Shown here: piece after piece, positions 52,437 through 59,716 of the stretch
How the letters are laid out: every line of letters begins with the position of its first letter
Position numbering within the stretch: position 1 is the first letter of the stretch
NCBI RefSeq assembly: GCF_023913735.1
Contig: NZ_JAMXBH010000009.1
Location: 62,001-126,000 of the forward strand
Origin: Pseudarthrobacter raffinosi
GTDB lineage: Bacteria; Actinomycetota; Actinomycetes; Actinomycetales; Micrococcaceae
Direction of reading: 5' to 3'
DNA: 64,000 bases
Notes under the pieces: generated by a model
Seen by the model: the letters and a program-made list of their open reading frames with translations, nothing else
What the model was told of the DNA's origin: nothing
Databases searched by the model: none
Position numbers and translations under genes: made by a program

Positions 52437-52496
52437 AATTGTGCAACGCTTTGCACAATTGCTCGGCTTCAATTGGGCAAGCACTTGCCCAATTGA
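52437..52496. repeat. Pair of TTGCA-family hairpins beside decayed copy 2
   Basis: First hairpin AATTGTGCAA, loop CGCT, TTGCACAATT (52437-52460). Second TCAATTGGGCAAG, loop CA, CTTGCCCAATTGA (52469-52496), perfect over 13 bp. The flank CCAATTGACACCTCC resembles CACAATTGAAACCTCC after the hairpin at 42502, inside the restriction operon. Confidence 0.85.
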
Positions 52497-52514
52497 CACC
52501 TCCCATATGTGCAG

Positions 52515-52755
52515 CGTTGCCAGCCTTGCTCGGTGTGGTCATAGGCCTCCATCTCCATCGGCAGCAAGCCTGTGGCGGATTCGGGTCCCATCGCTTCTGC
52601 CGCTGACTCCGCGGCTCCGGCGGAGGCAGCGGCGCAGCCTGCGGCAGCCTCGCCCGTCGACCGCCCCTGCACCGGCCGCTCCCACGGCACCGACGGTGGG
52701 GACACCGTTCAGCGTGAAGCTGCGCAACGGGGTCGTCGCCCGTGCCCGGGTGAGT
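52515..52755 (+). pseudogene. Decayed DUF4352 gene, copy 2
   Basis: Homology to 48430-49086 begins at about GCGTTGC and covers the membrane helix, the Ala/Pro-rich linker and the first strands (GTGGGGACACCGTTCAGCGT, then CTGCGCAACGG), ending near 52755. The start, the whole rest of the beta domain and the reading frame are lost. It is more degraded than copy 1. Confidence 0.8.
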
Positions 52756-53201
52756 CTTAAACTTCGTCGCGGGTAGCGCTCCCGCCTGGACCCTCGAACG
52801 CTCGCTGAGGATTAGGCCGTGGCCGTTCCATCGAGAACAAGAGCCATCCCGATCAGAGCAGCACGGCGACTATGCCGGCGCCGCCAAGCCAGGTCAGCGG
52901 GTTGTGCCTCGGCGGCAATTGTGAAAGTGGCTCTTTCACATTTCGTTGGCGTCCGTCCGACAAGCGGGGCCTGCCGGCTTGGGAAACTCCACAGCGAGTT
53001 GCCGGCCCGGGTTACTTCTGTGCTGTTACGTTCGACGCCGGCCGCTCCGTACAAACTGGCAGGCCGTCGTCGGAGCCGGTACCGACGTCGCAGCGACGTA
53101 CCTGCCGCAGACGCAGGCGCCATTTCCGTCTGATGCGCGCACAATGGTAGGGACAGGCAGGGCCTGGCCGGCCCTGGTTTCCGGAGTCGAGGACGGTCAC
53201 C
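52756..53201. other. Intergenic stretch without recognised gene
   Basis: About 450 bp before the cupredoxin gene. On the minus strand (roughly 52866-52946) a short frame reads QLPPRHNPLTWLGGAGIVAVLL and then stops, resembling a lone membrane helix, perhaps a gene remnant. Nothing else is supported. Confidence 0.4.
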
Positions 53202-53585
53202 GTGAGAGCGATTCAGACCAAGGCCGCAGTGCTGCTGATGGCGGCGCTCCTCGTGGGCGGGTGCGGCTCCGGCGGCGGAAGTCCCGCAGCGTCCTCCGAG
53301 CCGGGGACAGCGACGACGGGAGCGGTCACCCCCGGAGCGCCAGTTATCACCATCAAGGACTTCGAGTATGGCGCGCCGCTGACCGTTGCGCCGGGCGCAA
53401 TTGTCATGGTCACCAACATGGACTCAGCGGGCCATACCGTCACCGCGGACCAGGGCCAGGCATTTGACGTGGATGTCCGCGGAAGCGGCGGGACGGCCAC
53501 GTTCACGGCGCCCTCGGCACCCGGGTCCTACCCGTACTTCTGCACCTATCACCCCAATATGCGCGGGACGCTGATAGTCAAATGA
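53202..53585 (+). CDS. Cupredoxin-domain lipoprotein
   Basis: A 127-residue small copper protein of the plastocyanin/azurin type. The signal peptide ends in a lipobox (LLVGGC, Cys21). The mature part has a Thr/Ala linker, then the beta barrel with candidate copper ligands His78 (AGHTVT), Cys114, His117 and Met120 (FCTYHPNM). It probably carries electrons on the outer face of the membrane. Start GTG. Its stop overlaps the next gene (ATGA). Confidence 0.9.
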   Translation: MRAIQTKAAVLLMAALLVGGCGSGGGSPAASSEPGTATTGAVTPGAPVITIKDFEYGAPLTVAPGAIVMVTNMDSAGHTVTADQGQAFDVDVRGSGGTATFTAPSAPGSYPYFCTYHPNMRGTLIVK

Positions 53586-53986
53586 ACATGGCACTGAGGG
53601 TACTGACAGCACTGGCTTTGTTCATCGATGCCGGGGTCCATATTTATCTGGCCCCCGGCTACCAGGCGGCCGCGCCTGGCGGAATCGGACAAGGCAACTT
53701 GTTCTATCTCGAATCGGCGGCGGCGGTGCTGACGGCGCTGTGGGTTCTGTTCCGCGGCAGCCGAGCCTCCTTTGCCCTGGCACTGGTGGTGGCCCTGAGC
53801 GCATTCGTCGCCGTGGTGTTATACCGGTATGTGGATTTTCCGGCCTTCGGACCCTTCCCCGCGATGTATGAGCCGGTGTGGTTTCTTGAGAAGTCGCTCA
53901 GCGCCGTGGCCGAAGGAGTGGGAGCACTCCTGGCCGCAGTAGGTCTGGTCCGTACCGCCCCGAAGCGACGGGCCGAGGGCAACTAG
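53582..53986 (+). CDS. Four-helix membrane protein next to cupredoxin
   Basis: A 134-residue protein with four predicted helices (ALRVLTALALFIDAGVHIYL, LESAAAVLTALWVLF, FALALVVALSAFVAVVLY, LSAVAEGVGALLAAVGLV) and a short basic tail. It overlaps the cupredoxin gene by 4 bp, so the two are made together and may form a membrane redox pair. Family not recognised with certainty. It is convergent with the Rieske flavoprotein. Confidence 0.75.
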   Translation: MNMALRVLTALALFIDAGVHIYLAPGYQAAAPGGIGQGNLFYLESAAAVLTALWVLFRGSRASFALALVVALSAFVAVVLYRYVDFPAFGPFPAMYEPVWFLEKSLSAVAEGVGALLAAVGLVRTAPKRRAEGN

Positions 53987-53993
53987 TGGGCGA

Positions 53994-55523
53994 TCAGGGC
54001 ATCTGCGCGGGTGGCAGGTTCTTGGCAGCGGGTCCCTGGATGACGGTTCCGTCGGTGGAGAATCGGGAGCCGTGGCAGGGGCAGTCCCAAGTGGTCTCGG
54101 CGGTGTTGAAGCCGACGGTGCAGCCCAGATGGGTACAGGTGGCGGAGACGGCGTGGACTTGCCCGTCTGCGTCTTTGTAGACGGCGGTGCTCTCGCCGTT
54201 GACTTTGATGACTGTCCCCTCTCCCGGCGAGAGGTCCGAGTGGCTGGGCCGGCGGCGGAGTTTGCTGGCCAGGACAGCTGCCACGGTCTTGAAGTTCTCC
54301 TCCGCGAACCGTTTCGCGCTGGCTGCCGGGGTGAACCGGTTGCTGTTGAACACCGAGGCCCAAGGGTTTTCCCGGCCGCTGAGGGTGTCGGCAAGAATGA
54401 GGGCGGCTGCGGTTCCGTTGGACAGGCCCCATTTCCGCAGACCGGTGATCACGTACACGTGCTTGGCGGCGGGGGACATGAGTCCGGCGTAGGGCAGCCC
54501 GTCGAGCGGGATGCCGTCCTGTGTGGACCAGCGGTAGGCGATCTTTTCCACGCCGAGGCGGTCGTGGGCGAAGGCTGCGAGTCTGCGGTACCGCGCGGCT
54601 GTGTCGCCGGGCTCGGATACGCGGTGGCCCTCACCGCCGGTAAGCACGTAGCTTGTGCCGTTGACGCTGGTGGTCAGAATGGATCGCATCGGTTCGTCGG
54701 CGCTGATGAACGTGGCGTCCAGCGGTGGCGTGTCCACGCGTCCGGCGACGAGGTAGGAGCGGTGCGGATGAGACCGCAGGTAGAACAATCCCTGGCCGCC
54801 CCACGGCACATTCGTGGCGACGATGATGCCGCGGGCCCGGACGGTGCCGTGTTCGGTATCGACGACGGCCGGGGAACCATCGTGGACCTGCTGCGCCCGG
54901 GTCTGCTCATAAACGAAGCTGCCCTCACCGTTGACCGCGCGGGCGAGACCCCGGAGGTATTTCACGGCATGGATTTGCGCCTGCCCGTCGAATCGGACCG
55001 CACCCTTGACCGGGAAGGGCAGCGGCACGTCGGTGGTGAAAGCGGCGGGCAGGCCGAGGCTGGCGGCAAGGTTGGCTTCCGTGCGCACGCGGCTGAGCGC
55101 GTCGTCGGATTCGGCGTAGGTGTAGTTGGCGACGCGGCGGAAGTCACAGTCGATGGCTTCCTCGGCCACGAGTTGCGCGACATGTTCGACTGCGGCCTGG
55201 TTGGCCTCCCCGTAGACACGCGCGGTGTCGTTGCCGTGTCGGCGCGCAAGTTCCGTGTAGGCAAGGCGGTGAAGGGAGGTGACCTTGCCCGTGGTGTAGC
55301 CGGTGACGCCGGTTCCGACGCGGGCGGTCTCGATGACCGCGACGGTCCGGCCGGTGCGTTTGAGTGCCAACGCGGCGGTCAGCCCGGCGACGCCGGCCCC
55401 GATAACCGCGACGTCCACCTCCAGATCCCCGCTCAAGACCGGATAATCGGTGGCTCCGGCGGTAGCGACCCAGAGTGAGCGGGGTTCACCTTCCGGCCGT
55501 CCACTGTTCGATGCGTCATTCAC
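53994..55523 (-). CDS. FAD-dependent oxidoreductase with C-terminal Rieske domain
   Basis: A 509-residue fusion. The N-terminal part is a DAO-type flavoprotein (DVAVIGAGVAGLTAALALKR at about 37-57, VGTGVTGYTTGKVTSLH, then AGLMSPAAKHVYVITGLRKWGLSNG). The C-terminal 95 residues form a Rieske [2Fe-2S] domain with CTHLGC and CPCHGS, which bind the cluster by two Cys and two His. Such proteins move electrons from a substrate through FAD to the cluster; substrate unknown. A copper protein is encoded on the other side of the convergent junction. Confidence 0.92.
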   Translation of the reverse strand: MNDASNSGRPEGEPRSLWVATAGATDYPVLSGDLEVDVAVIGAGVAGLTAALALKRTGRTVAVIETARVGTGVTGYTTGKVTSLHRLAYTELARRHGNDTARVYGEANQAAVEHVAQLVAEEAIDCDFRRVANYTYAESDDALSRVRTEANLAASLGLPAAFTTDVPLPFPVKGAVRFDGQAQIHAVKYLRGLARAVNGEGSFVYEQTRAQQVHDGSPAVVDTEHGTVRARGIIVATNVPWGGQGLFYLRSHPHRSYLVAGRVDTPPLDATFISADEPMRSILTTSVNGTSYVLTGGEGHRVSEPGDTAARYRRLAAFAHDRLGVEKIAYRWSTQDGIPLDGLPYAGLMSPAAKHVYVITGLRKWGLSNGTAAALILADTLSGRENPWASVFNSNRFTPAASAKRFAEENFKTVAAVLASKLRRRPSHSDLSPGEGTVIKVNGESTAVYKDADGQVHAVSATCTHLGCTVGFNTAETTWDCPCHGSRFSTDGTVIQGPAAKNLPPAQMP

Positions 55524-55670
55524 TGCGTCACCTCAGGATCACCCGGTACTGCTCGGCTGTGTTAAGGCTGCGTCAGCAGCAGCCGACGCCGAGGGACTGA
55601 CGGCGACCGTCCCGAGGATTTTCTACTCCAGGGGACGGCCGCCGTCGTCGGTTTCCCACGAACCGTGGCG

Positions 55671-56141
55671 CTATGAGGTGCTTCCTTTCGTCTTCTCCAT
55701 TGCATCCCTGCCCAGCCAGAGGCCCAGGCCGATCATGCCGAGGCCCAGAACCAGGTGCAGCCAGTTGTCAGCAGTGTTGAAAGGGACGAAGTTGGCAGCC
55801 GCGTTCATGTCGATGACCAGGCCGTAGATCCACAGGACCAGGTACACGATGCCGCCGCCGAGCAGGAACCAGCGGGCCATCGGGCTTGTCCGGGCCATAA
55901 CGATCCCAGCCACACCGAACAGCAAATGCACGATGTTGTGCAGCACTGACACTTGGAAGACGCCAAGAAGCATGGCCCCGGACTCATGTCCCGCGAAGGT
56001 CATGGCGCCGTAATTGGTGGTGATTCCCGGGATGAACCCGAGGACTCCAACCAGCAGGAAAACTGCACCGATACCGATGGCGGTGTTGTGAAGTGTCAAC
56101 CCCATCATGTGGTGTTGGGCAGGGTGTGACGCGGTAGTCAT
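55671..56141 (-). CDS. DUF4383-family membrane protein
   Basis: A 156-residue four-helix membrane protein matching DUF4383: GLTLHNTAIGIGAVFLLVGVLGFIPGITTNYG, HNIVHLLFGVAGIVMA, WFLLGGGIVYLVLWIYGLVID and DNWLHLVLGLGMIGLGLWLG. The conserved HNxVHL and NWLHL histidines are present. The ATG at 56141 has GGGAG six bases upstream; the frame continues to 56231 without a ribosome site. Function unknown. Confidence 0.85.
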   Translation of the reverse strand: MTTASHPAQHHMMGLTLHNTAIGIGAVFLLVGVLGFIPGITTNYGAMTFAGHESGAMLLGVFQVSVLHNIVHLLFGVAGIVMARTSPMARWFLLGGGIVYLVLWIYGLVIDMNAAANFVPFNTADNWLHLVLGLGMIGLGLWLGRDAMEKTKGSTS

Positions 56142-56352
56142 TTTGTCTCCCTTTCGCGCTGGTTGCCGGCTCTTCAGATGGAGAGCCGGCCTTGCGGCAA
56201 GGAGTCGCAAAAATCCTGCCGACGCCCACATCGTACTCCGGAAAACCGCGTGTGGGCAGGGTTCGCGTTAACAGTGCTTTGGGGGCCTCACCCAGGCGTG
56301 GACCGCCGCAGCCATCTTTCCCAGACGGCGCCGTCGCTGACATGCTGGTAGC

Positions 56353-57171
56353 GTGACTTCGATCTTGACCGAACCACCCCGTACCGCGCTCACATGGAAA
56401 CTGGTGCCAGCGGTCCTGCTCTCGGTGTCCGGAGTGCTGCTATTCGGCGTCGAGAATGACCTCATGGGCTACGGCGTGCTTGCGTTGAGCCTCGTCACGG
56501 CCGCAGTCATCGACCGCGAATTCCTACGGCACCTCGCGCTGATTGCGGCGGGAATGGTGATCATCAGCCTGGTTCCGCTGAACGCTGATTTGAGCATCCC
56601 GCACATTGCTTTGATGGGTGGAGCCCTTGCGTTGGCCGTGCTGGTGCCGTGGCTGGTGTCCCGTTTCGCCTACCGCGAGAGGATCATCAAGTTTCCGGTG
56701 AACACGGGCCGCAAATGGCCGTTGAGCGCAAAGCTGTACCTGATCGTTGTTGTGGCCCTCGGCTACCTCATCCTTCCGGTCTACCTGATCCGCACCGGGG
56801 TGTATCAGAACTGGCCGGACGCCTCCGACCCCACCATTTTCTGGCGCCTCTTTCTCGGCGTCAACGCGGTTGGAATTTGGGACGAACTGTTCTTCATCTG
56901 CACCACGTTCACGCTGCTGCGGCGGCACTTCCCGGACTGGCTCGCCAACATCCTGCAGGCCGTGGTCTTCTCGTCCTTTCTGTGGGAGATCGGCTACATG
57001 GCCTGGGGACCGCTCCTTACGTTCCCGTTCGCGCTGCTGCAGGGATACACCTTCAAGCTGACCAAGTCGTTCACTTATGTTGTGACGGTGCACTTAGTCT
57101 TCGACTTTGTGCTGTTCCTCGCACTCGTGCACGCGCACAACCGCGACTGGCTGCCGATCTTCTTGTATTGA
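56353..57171 (+). CDS. CPBP-type membrane protease-like protein
   Basis: A 272-residue protein with about eight membrane helices and the CPBP (Abi/Rce1) landmarks in altered form: WDELFFICTTFTLLRRHFP where EExxxR is usual, FSSFLWEIGYM and VVTVHLVFDF. The first motif has Asp-Glu and the next Arg, so activity is possible but not assured. CPBP proteins process peptides or modify other proteins in the membrane. Start GTG. A short gap separates it from the convergent GyrI-like fragment. Confidence 0.7.
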   Translation: MTSILTEPPRTALTWKLVPAVLLSVSGVLLFGVENDLMGYGVLALSLVTAAVIDREFLRHLALIAAGMVIISLVPLNADLSIPHIALMGGALALAVLVPWLVSRFAYRERIIKFPVNTGRKWPLSAKLYLIVVVALGYLILPVYLIRTGVYQNWPDASDPTIFWRLFLGVNAVGIWDELFFICTTFTLLRRHFPDWLANILQAVVFSSFLWEIGYMAWGPLLTFPFALLQGYTFKLTKSFTYVVTVHLVFDFVLFLALVHAHNRDWLPIFLY

Positions 57172-57203
57172 GGCCTGCTTGCGTGGAGCGGTCGTACCTT
57201 GGC

Positions 57204-57668
57204 CTATCCGGATGGACGTACTGGCTGGCGCAGCACAGTCCTTAGCTTCCCCGGAGGCACTCGCTTGGGGTCGTCCAGGTAGATCTCGTGGTGGTTCCCG
57301 TTTGGAACCAGGTTATGGGCGGGCAGGAACTTACTGTGCAGCCTGGCAAGGGTCGGCACTTCCCCACTGTTCGGCCCCACGTGCATGATCTGGGCGCACA
57401 GGCCTTCGTAAAGGCTTTCGATCCGCAGGCTGGCCGGCGGTTCACCCATGCTTGCTTTCGCCTTATCGACGGCATCCTCAAACATCGCCGCCGTCAGCCA
57501 GCCCGGTTCAAAGACGATCATCATCCGCCAGTTCAGTTTGTCTCGGTTTCCGCGGATGAGGTCCTGGATATCGTCCGCCCACCAGAGGCCTTCGAGCGGT
57601 GGTTCCACGAAGTGCTTGCCCATTTGCTTTCTGGCGAAAGGCTTCATGGGGTCGATGACTGCATACAA
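57204..57668 (-). pseudogene. GyrI-like domain protein, 5'-truncated
   Basis: The frame carries the later part of a GyrI-like small-molecule-binding protein (COG4832): KHFVEPPLEGLWWADD, LNWRMMIVFEPGWLT, the ESLYEGLCAQIMHVGPNSGEVPT segment, and HNLVPNGNHHEIYLDDP near the end. Homology continues upstream of the TTG (ECNTIKWLYAVIDPMKP), but a TGA about 60 bp further and the 3' end of the SDR gene cut it off. About 50-70 N-terminal residues are lacking, so it is probably broken. Confidence 0.65.
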
Positions 57669-57728
57669 CCACTTGATGGTGTTGCACTCGGCTACTTGAT
57701 CCTGAAGCCTGCTCCAACAGGCTCAACG

Positions 57729-58543
57729 TCAGGGCATCCCGGCCAGGTGCGCGCACGCGTCCCACAAGCGCTTCCGGGCTTCGGGGTCCGATCCCATTCC
57801 GGGCGTCGGGAGCTCCTTGCGCTTGGCCCATAGCTTTCCGGAGACTCCCGCTGTTTCGCGTGACGTGGCGAGCCAGAGCGGTGTATCCGCGGCCTTTTCT
57901 GCGGGTGCTCCGAACGTGTTCGTGATCCAGCGGAATGGGCCCCCGACGTCCTGCAGCAGCGTCGTGTTCTTGACCAGTCCAGGATGGACGGCATTGGCGA
58001 CCACGCCTGAGCCGCGCAGACGCTCAGCGAACTCCTGCGTGAGCAGAACCCGGGCCAGCATTGTGGGCGGCGTCGAGCGAAGGTAGCTGTACTTGCCGCT
58101 TGCCGTCTGGAGGTCGTCGAAGTTCAGCCTGGAATTGCCATACCGGGACGCGATGTTGACGATGCGGGGATTGCTGGGTGGTGCGGCTGCGCGGTGCGTG
58201 AGCGCGTCCAGCAGCAGGTTCGTCAGGAGGAAGTACGCCATCACATTAGTGGCGAAGGTCAGTTCTATTCCATCGCGGGTTACCTGACGCTCCTTGCGGA
58301 ACACGCCCGCTGCGTTGACCAGCACGTCGAGCCGGTCGTGGCGGGACAGGAAGTCCGCCGCCGCCGCCTGGATCGAGGACTGGTCTGAGAGGTCACAGAC
58401 CAGTGGTTCAAGTTTGGCGCCCGGAACGTGCCGGCGGATGCCCGCCATCGCCGCGCTCGCCGGGTTGTTGATCGCCCCGCCACGACCACCAAGGCACCCT
58501 CACGTGCAAGGCCCGATGCCACAGCGCCTCCCAAGCCGCCAGC
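57729..58543 (-). pseudogene. Short-chain dehydrogenase/reductase with 5' frameshift
   Basis: From ATG 58448 the frame reads a 239-residue SDR: LDVLVNAAGVFRKER, NVMAYFLLTNLLLDA, RIVNIASRYG, then YSYLRSTPPTMLAR replacing YxxxK, and AVHPGLVKNTT. The NAD-binding start is missing from this frame but is found just upstream in another frame (GGLGGAVASGLAREGALVVVAG, about 58475-58543, given here in part). One base gained or lost near 58465-58480 would join them. The tight fit makes a frameshifted gene likely; it also runs head-to-head into the truncated GAF-ANTAR gene. Confidence 0.65.
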
Positions 58544-59019
58544 TGGAAGTAGGAATTGTCACGGTCACGGACCTGAGGTCCGGGGAGCGATGGCCCAGCT
58601 TCGTCGAAGCCGCCCGGCGCGAGAAGGTGCTGTCGCTCCTGGCGTTGCGGATGCACCTGGAGGGCGAGGCCAGCGCAGGAATGATCTTCTACAGCTCCAG
58701 GCCGCACGGATTCGGCCGGGACGCCATGGAAGCAGCCCATTCCTTGGCTGCGGAGGCGTCGAAGGGACTGCGCCTCGTCCTCCGGATCGTGTCACTGCAG
58801 GAAACGGAGGAGAACCTTGGGGCGGCCATGGCTTCGCGGACGCCGACAGATCTCGCGCTGGGTGTCATCATCGGCCAGGAACGGTGCAGCTACGATGATG
58901 CGCTTGAGTGGCTCTTCCGTGCATCACGGACCCGCAACGTCAGTATCCGCGATTTGGCGGCCGAGATTGTTGCCGCGGCCGACGAGCCCCACCCCGTACG
59001 GATCCATTTCGACCACTGA
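58516..59019 (+). CDS. GAF-ANTAR protein, N-terminally truncated
   Basis: A 167-residue protein. The first part matches the second half of a GAF domain (VTDLRSGERWPSFVEAA, LALRMHLEGEASAGMIFYSSRPHGFG). The last 60 residues are an ANTAR RNA-binding domain (ENLGAAMASRTPTDLALGVIIGQERCSYDDALEWLFRASRTRN, here in outline). ANTAR proteins bind two-hairpin RNA to prevent termination. The first half of the GAF domain, about 60-90 residues, is missing, and its expected place is taken by the SDR 5' end, so the gene is probably a remnant even though it is open. Confidence 0.7.
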   Translation: MPQRLPSRQLEVGIVTVTDLRSGERWPSFVEAARREKVLSLLALRMHLEGEASAGMIFYSSRPHGFGRDAMEAAHSLAAEASKGLRLVLRIVSLQETEENLGAAMASRTPTDLALGVIIGQERCSYDDALEWLFRASRTRNVSIRDLAAEIVAAADEPHPVRIHFDH

Positions 59020-59090
59020 CCTACCTGAATGGCGGCAGTTCCTGTTAATCGGCAGAGGCCGGGGGCTCTTTGCGCTCCGGATCAAGTTTC

Positions 59091-59588
59091 TCAGAGCGGG
59101 GCGCTTTCACGCAGGCAGCGGTCCTCTGGGTCGATGGCGCCCATGATGCGCTTGCCGATGCTCGCCAGCTGGCGCGACTGCGCCTTCGTGAGGGGATCGA
59201 ACACGAGCGCTCGGACTGCTTCCACGTGCCCCGGAGCGGTTTGGGTAATCTTCGCCCAGCCCTCGTCGGTGAGTGTGGCCAGGGTGATGCGTCCGTCGGA
59301 AGGATCCGTGGAGCGGTGAACCCAGCCCCGCTTTTCAAGCCGGCTGACAACCTGGGACAGGCGGGGGAGTCCGGACTCGGTGAAGCCCGCCAGGTCACTC
59401 ATCCGGCGGGTTCGTTCCGGAGCTTCAGACAGGCCGGCAAGGACCATGTACTCAAAGTGGCTTATCCCGGCGTCCTGCTGCAGCTGGGAGTCCAGGGCGG
59501 CGGGGAGCTTCATCATGATGCCCACGAGGGTCAGCCACACCTCACGTTCATCCCTGCTCAGCCAGCGGGGTTCGACGGAATTTTCCAT
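59091..59588 (-). CDS. MarR-family regulator
   Basis: A 165-residue winged-helix repressor: SHFEYMVLAGLSEAPERTRRMSDLAGFTESGLPRLSQVVSRLEKRGWVHRSTDPSDGRITLATLTDEG shown here by its two ends, SHFEYMVLAGLSEAP and DPSDGRITLATLT. It is divergent from the RibA-monooxygenase fusion with 128 bp between starts, and that gap holds two inverted repeats with ACTTCA arms. It most likely represses both genes until a small aromatic or related ligand binds. Confidence 0.92.
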   Translation of the reverse strand: MENSVEPRWLSRDEREVWLTLVGIMMKLPAALDSQLQQDAGISHFEYMVLAGLSEAPERTRRMSDLAGFTESGLPRLSQVVSRLEKRGWVHRSTDPSDGRITLATLTDEGWAKITQTAPGHVEAVRALVFDPLTKAQSRQLASIGKRIMGAIDPEDRCLRESAPL

Positions 59589-59608
59589 AGGGCAAGCCTA
59601 AGGCATTT

Positions 59609-59624
59609 ACTTCATGAGTGAAGT
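59609..59624. promoter_or_regulatory. MarR operator candidate 1
   Basis: ACTTCATGAGTGAAGT, a perfect 6-4-6 inverted repeat 20 bp upstream of the MarR ATG. Confidence 0.65.
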
Positions 59625-59674
59625 TTTATGTCCGGCAAATCACTTGCGTCGTGAACTTATGACCAGTACTGTTT

Positions 59675-59690
59675 ACTTCAACATTCAAGT
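59675..59690. promoter_or_regulatory. MarR operator candidate 2
   Basis: ACTTCAACATTCAAGT, the same 6-4-6 layout with one mismatch, 26 bp upstream of the fusion-gene ATG. The centre-to-centre distance to site 1 is 66 bp. Confidence 0.6.
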
Positions 59691-59716
59691 ACTTTCAGAC
59701 TTCCTGAGGAGCCCAG

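Noticed and set aside
52812..53150. Open frames of about 100 codons on both strands before the cupredoxin gene
   Set aside because: Arg/Ala/Ser-rich, no motif; only a short membrane-helix remnant is plausible.
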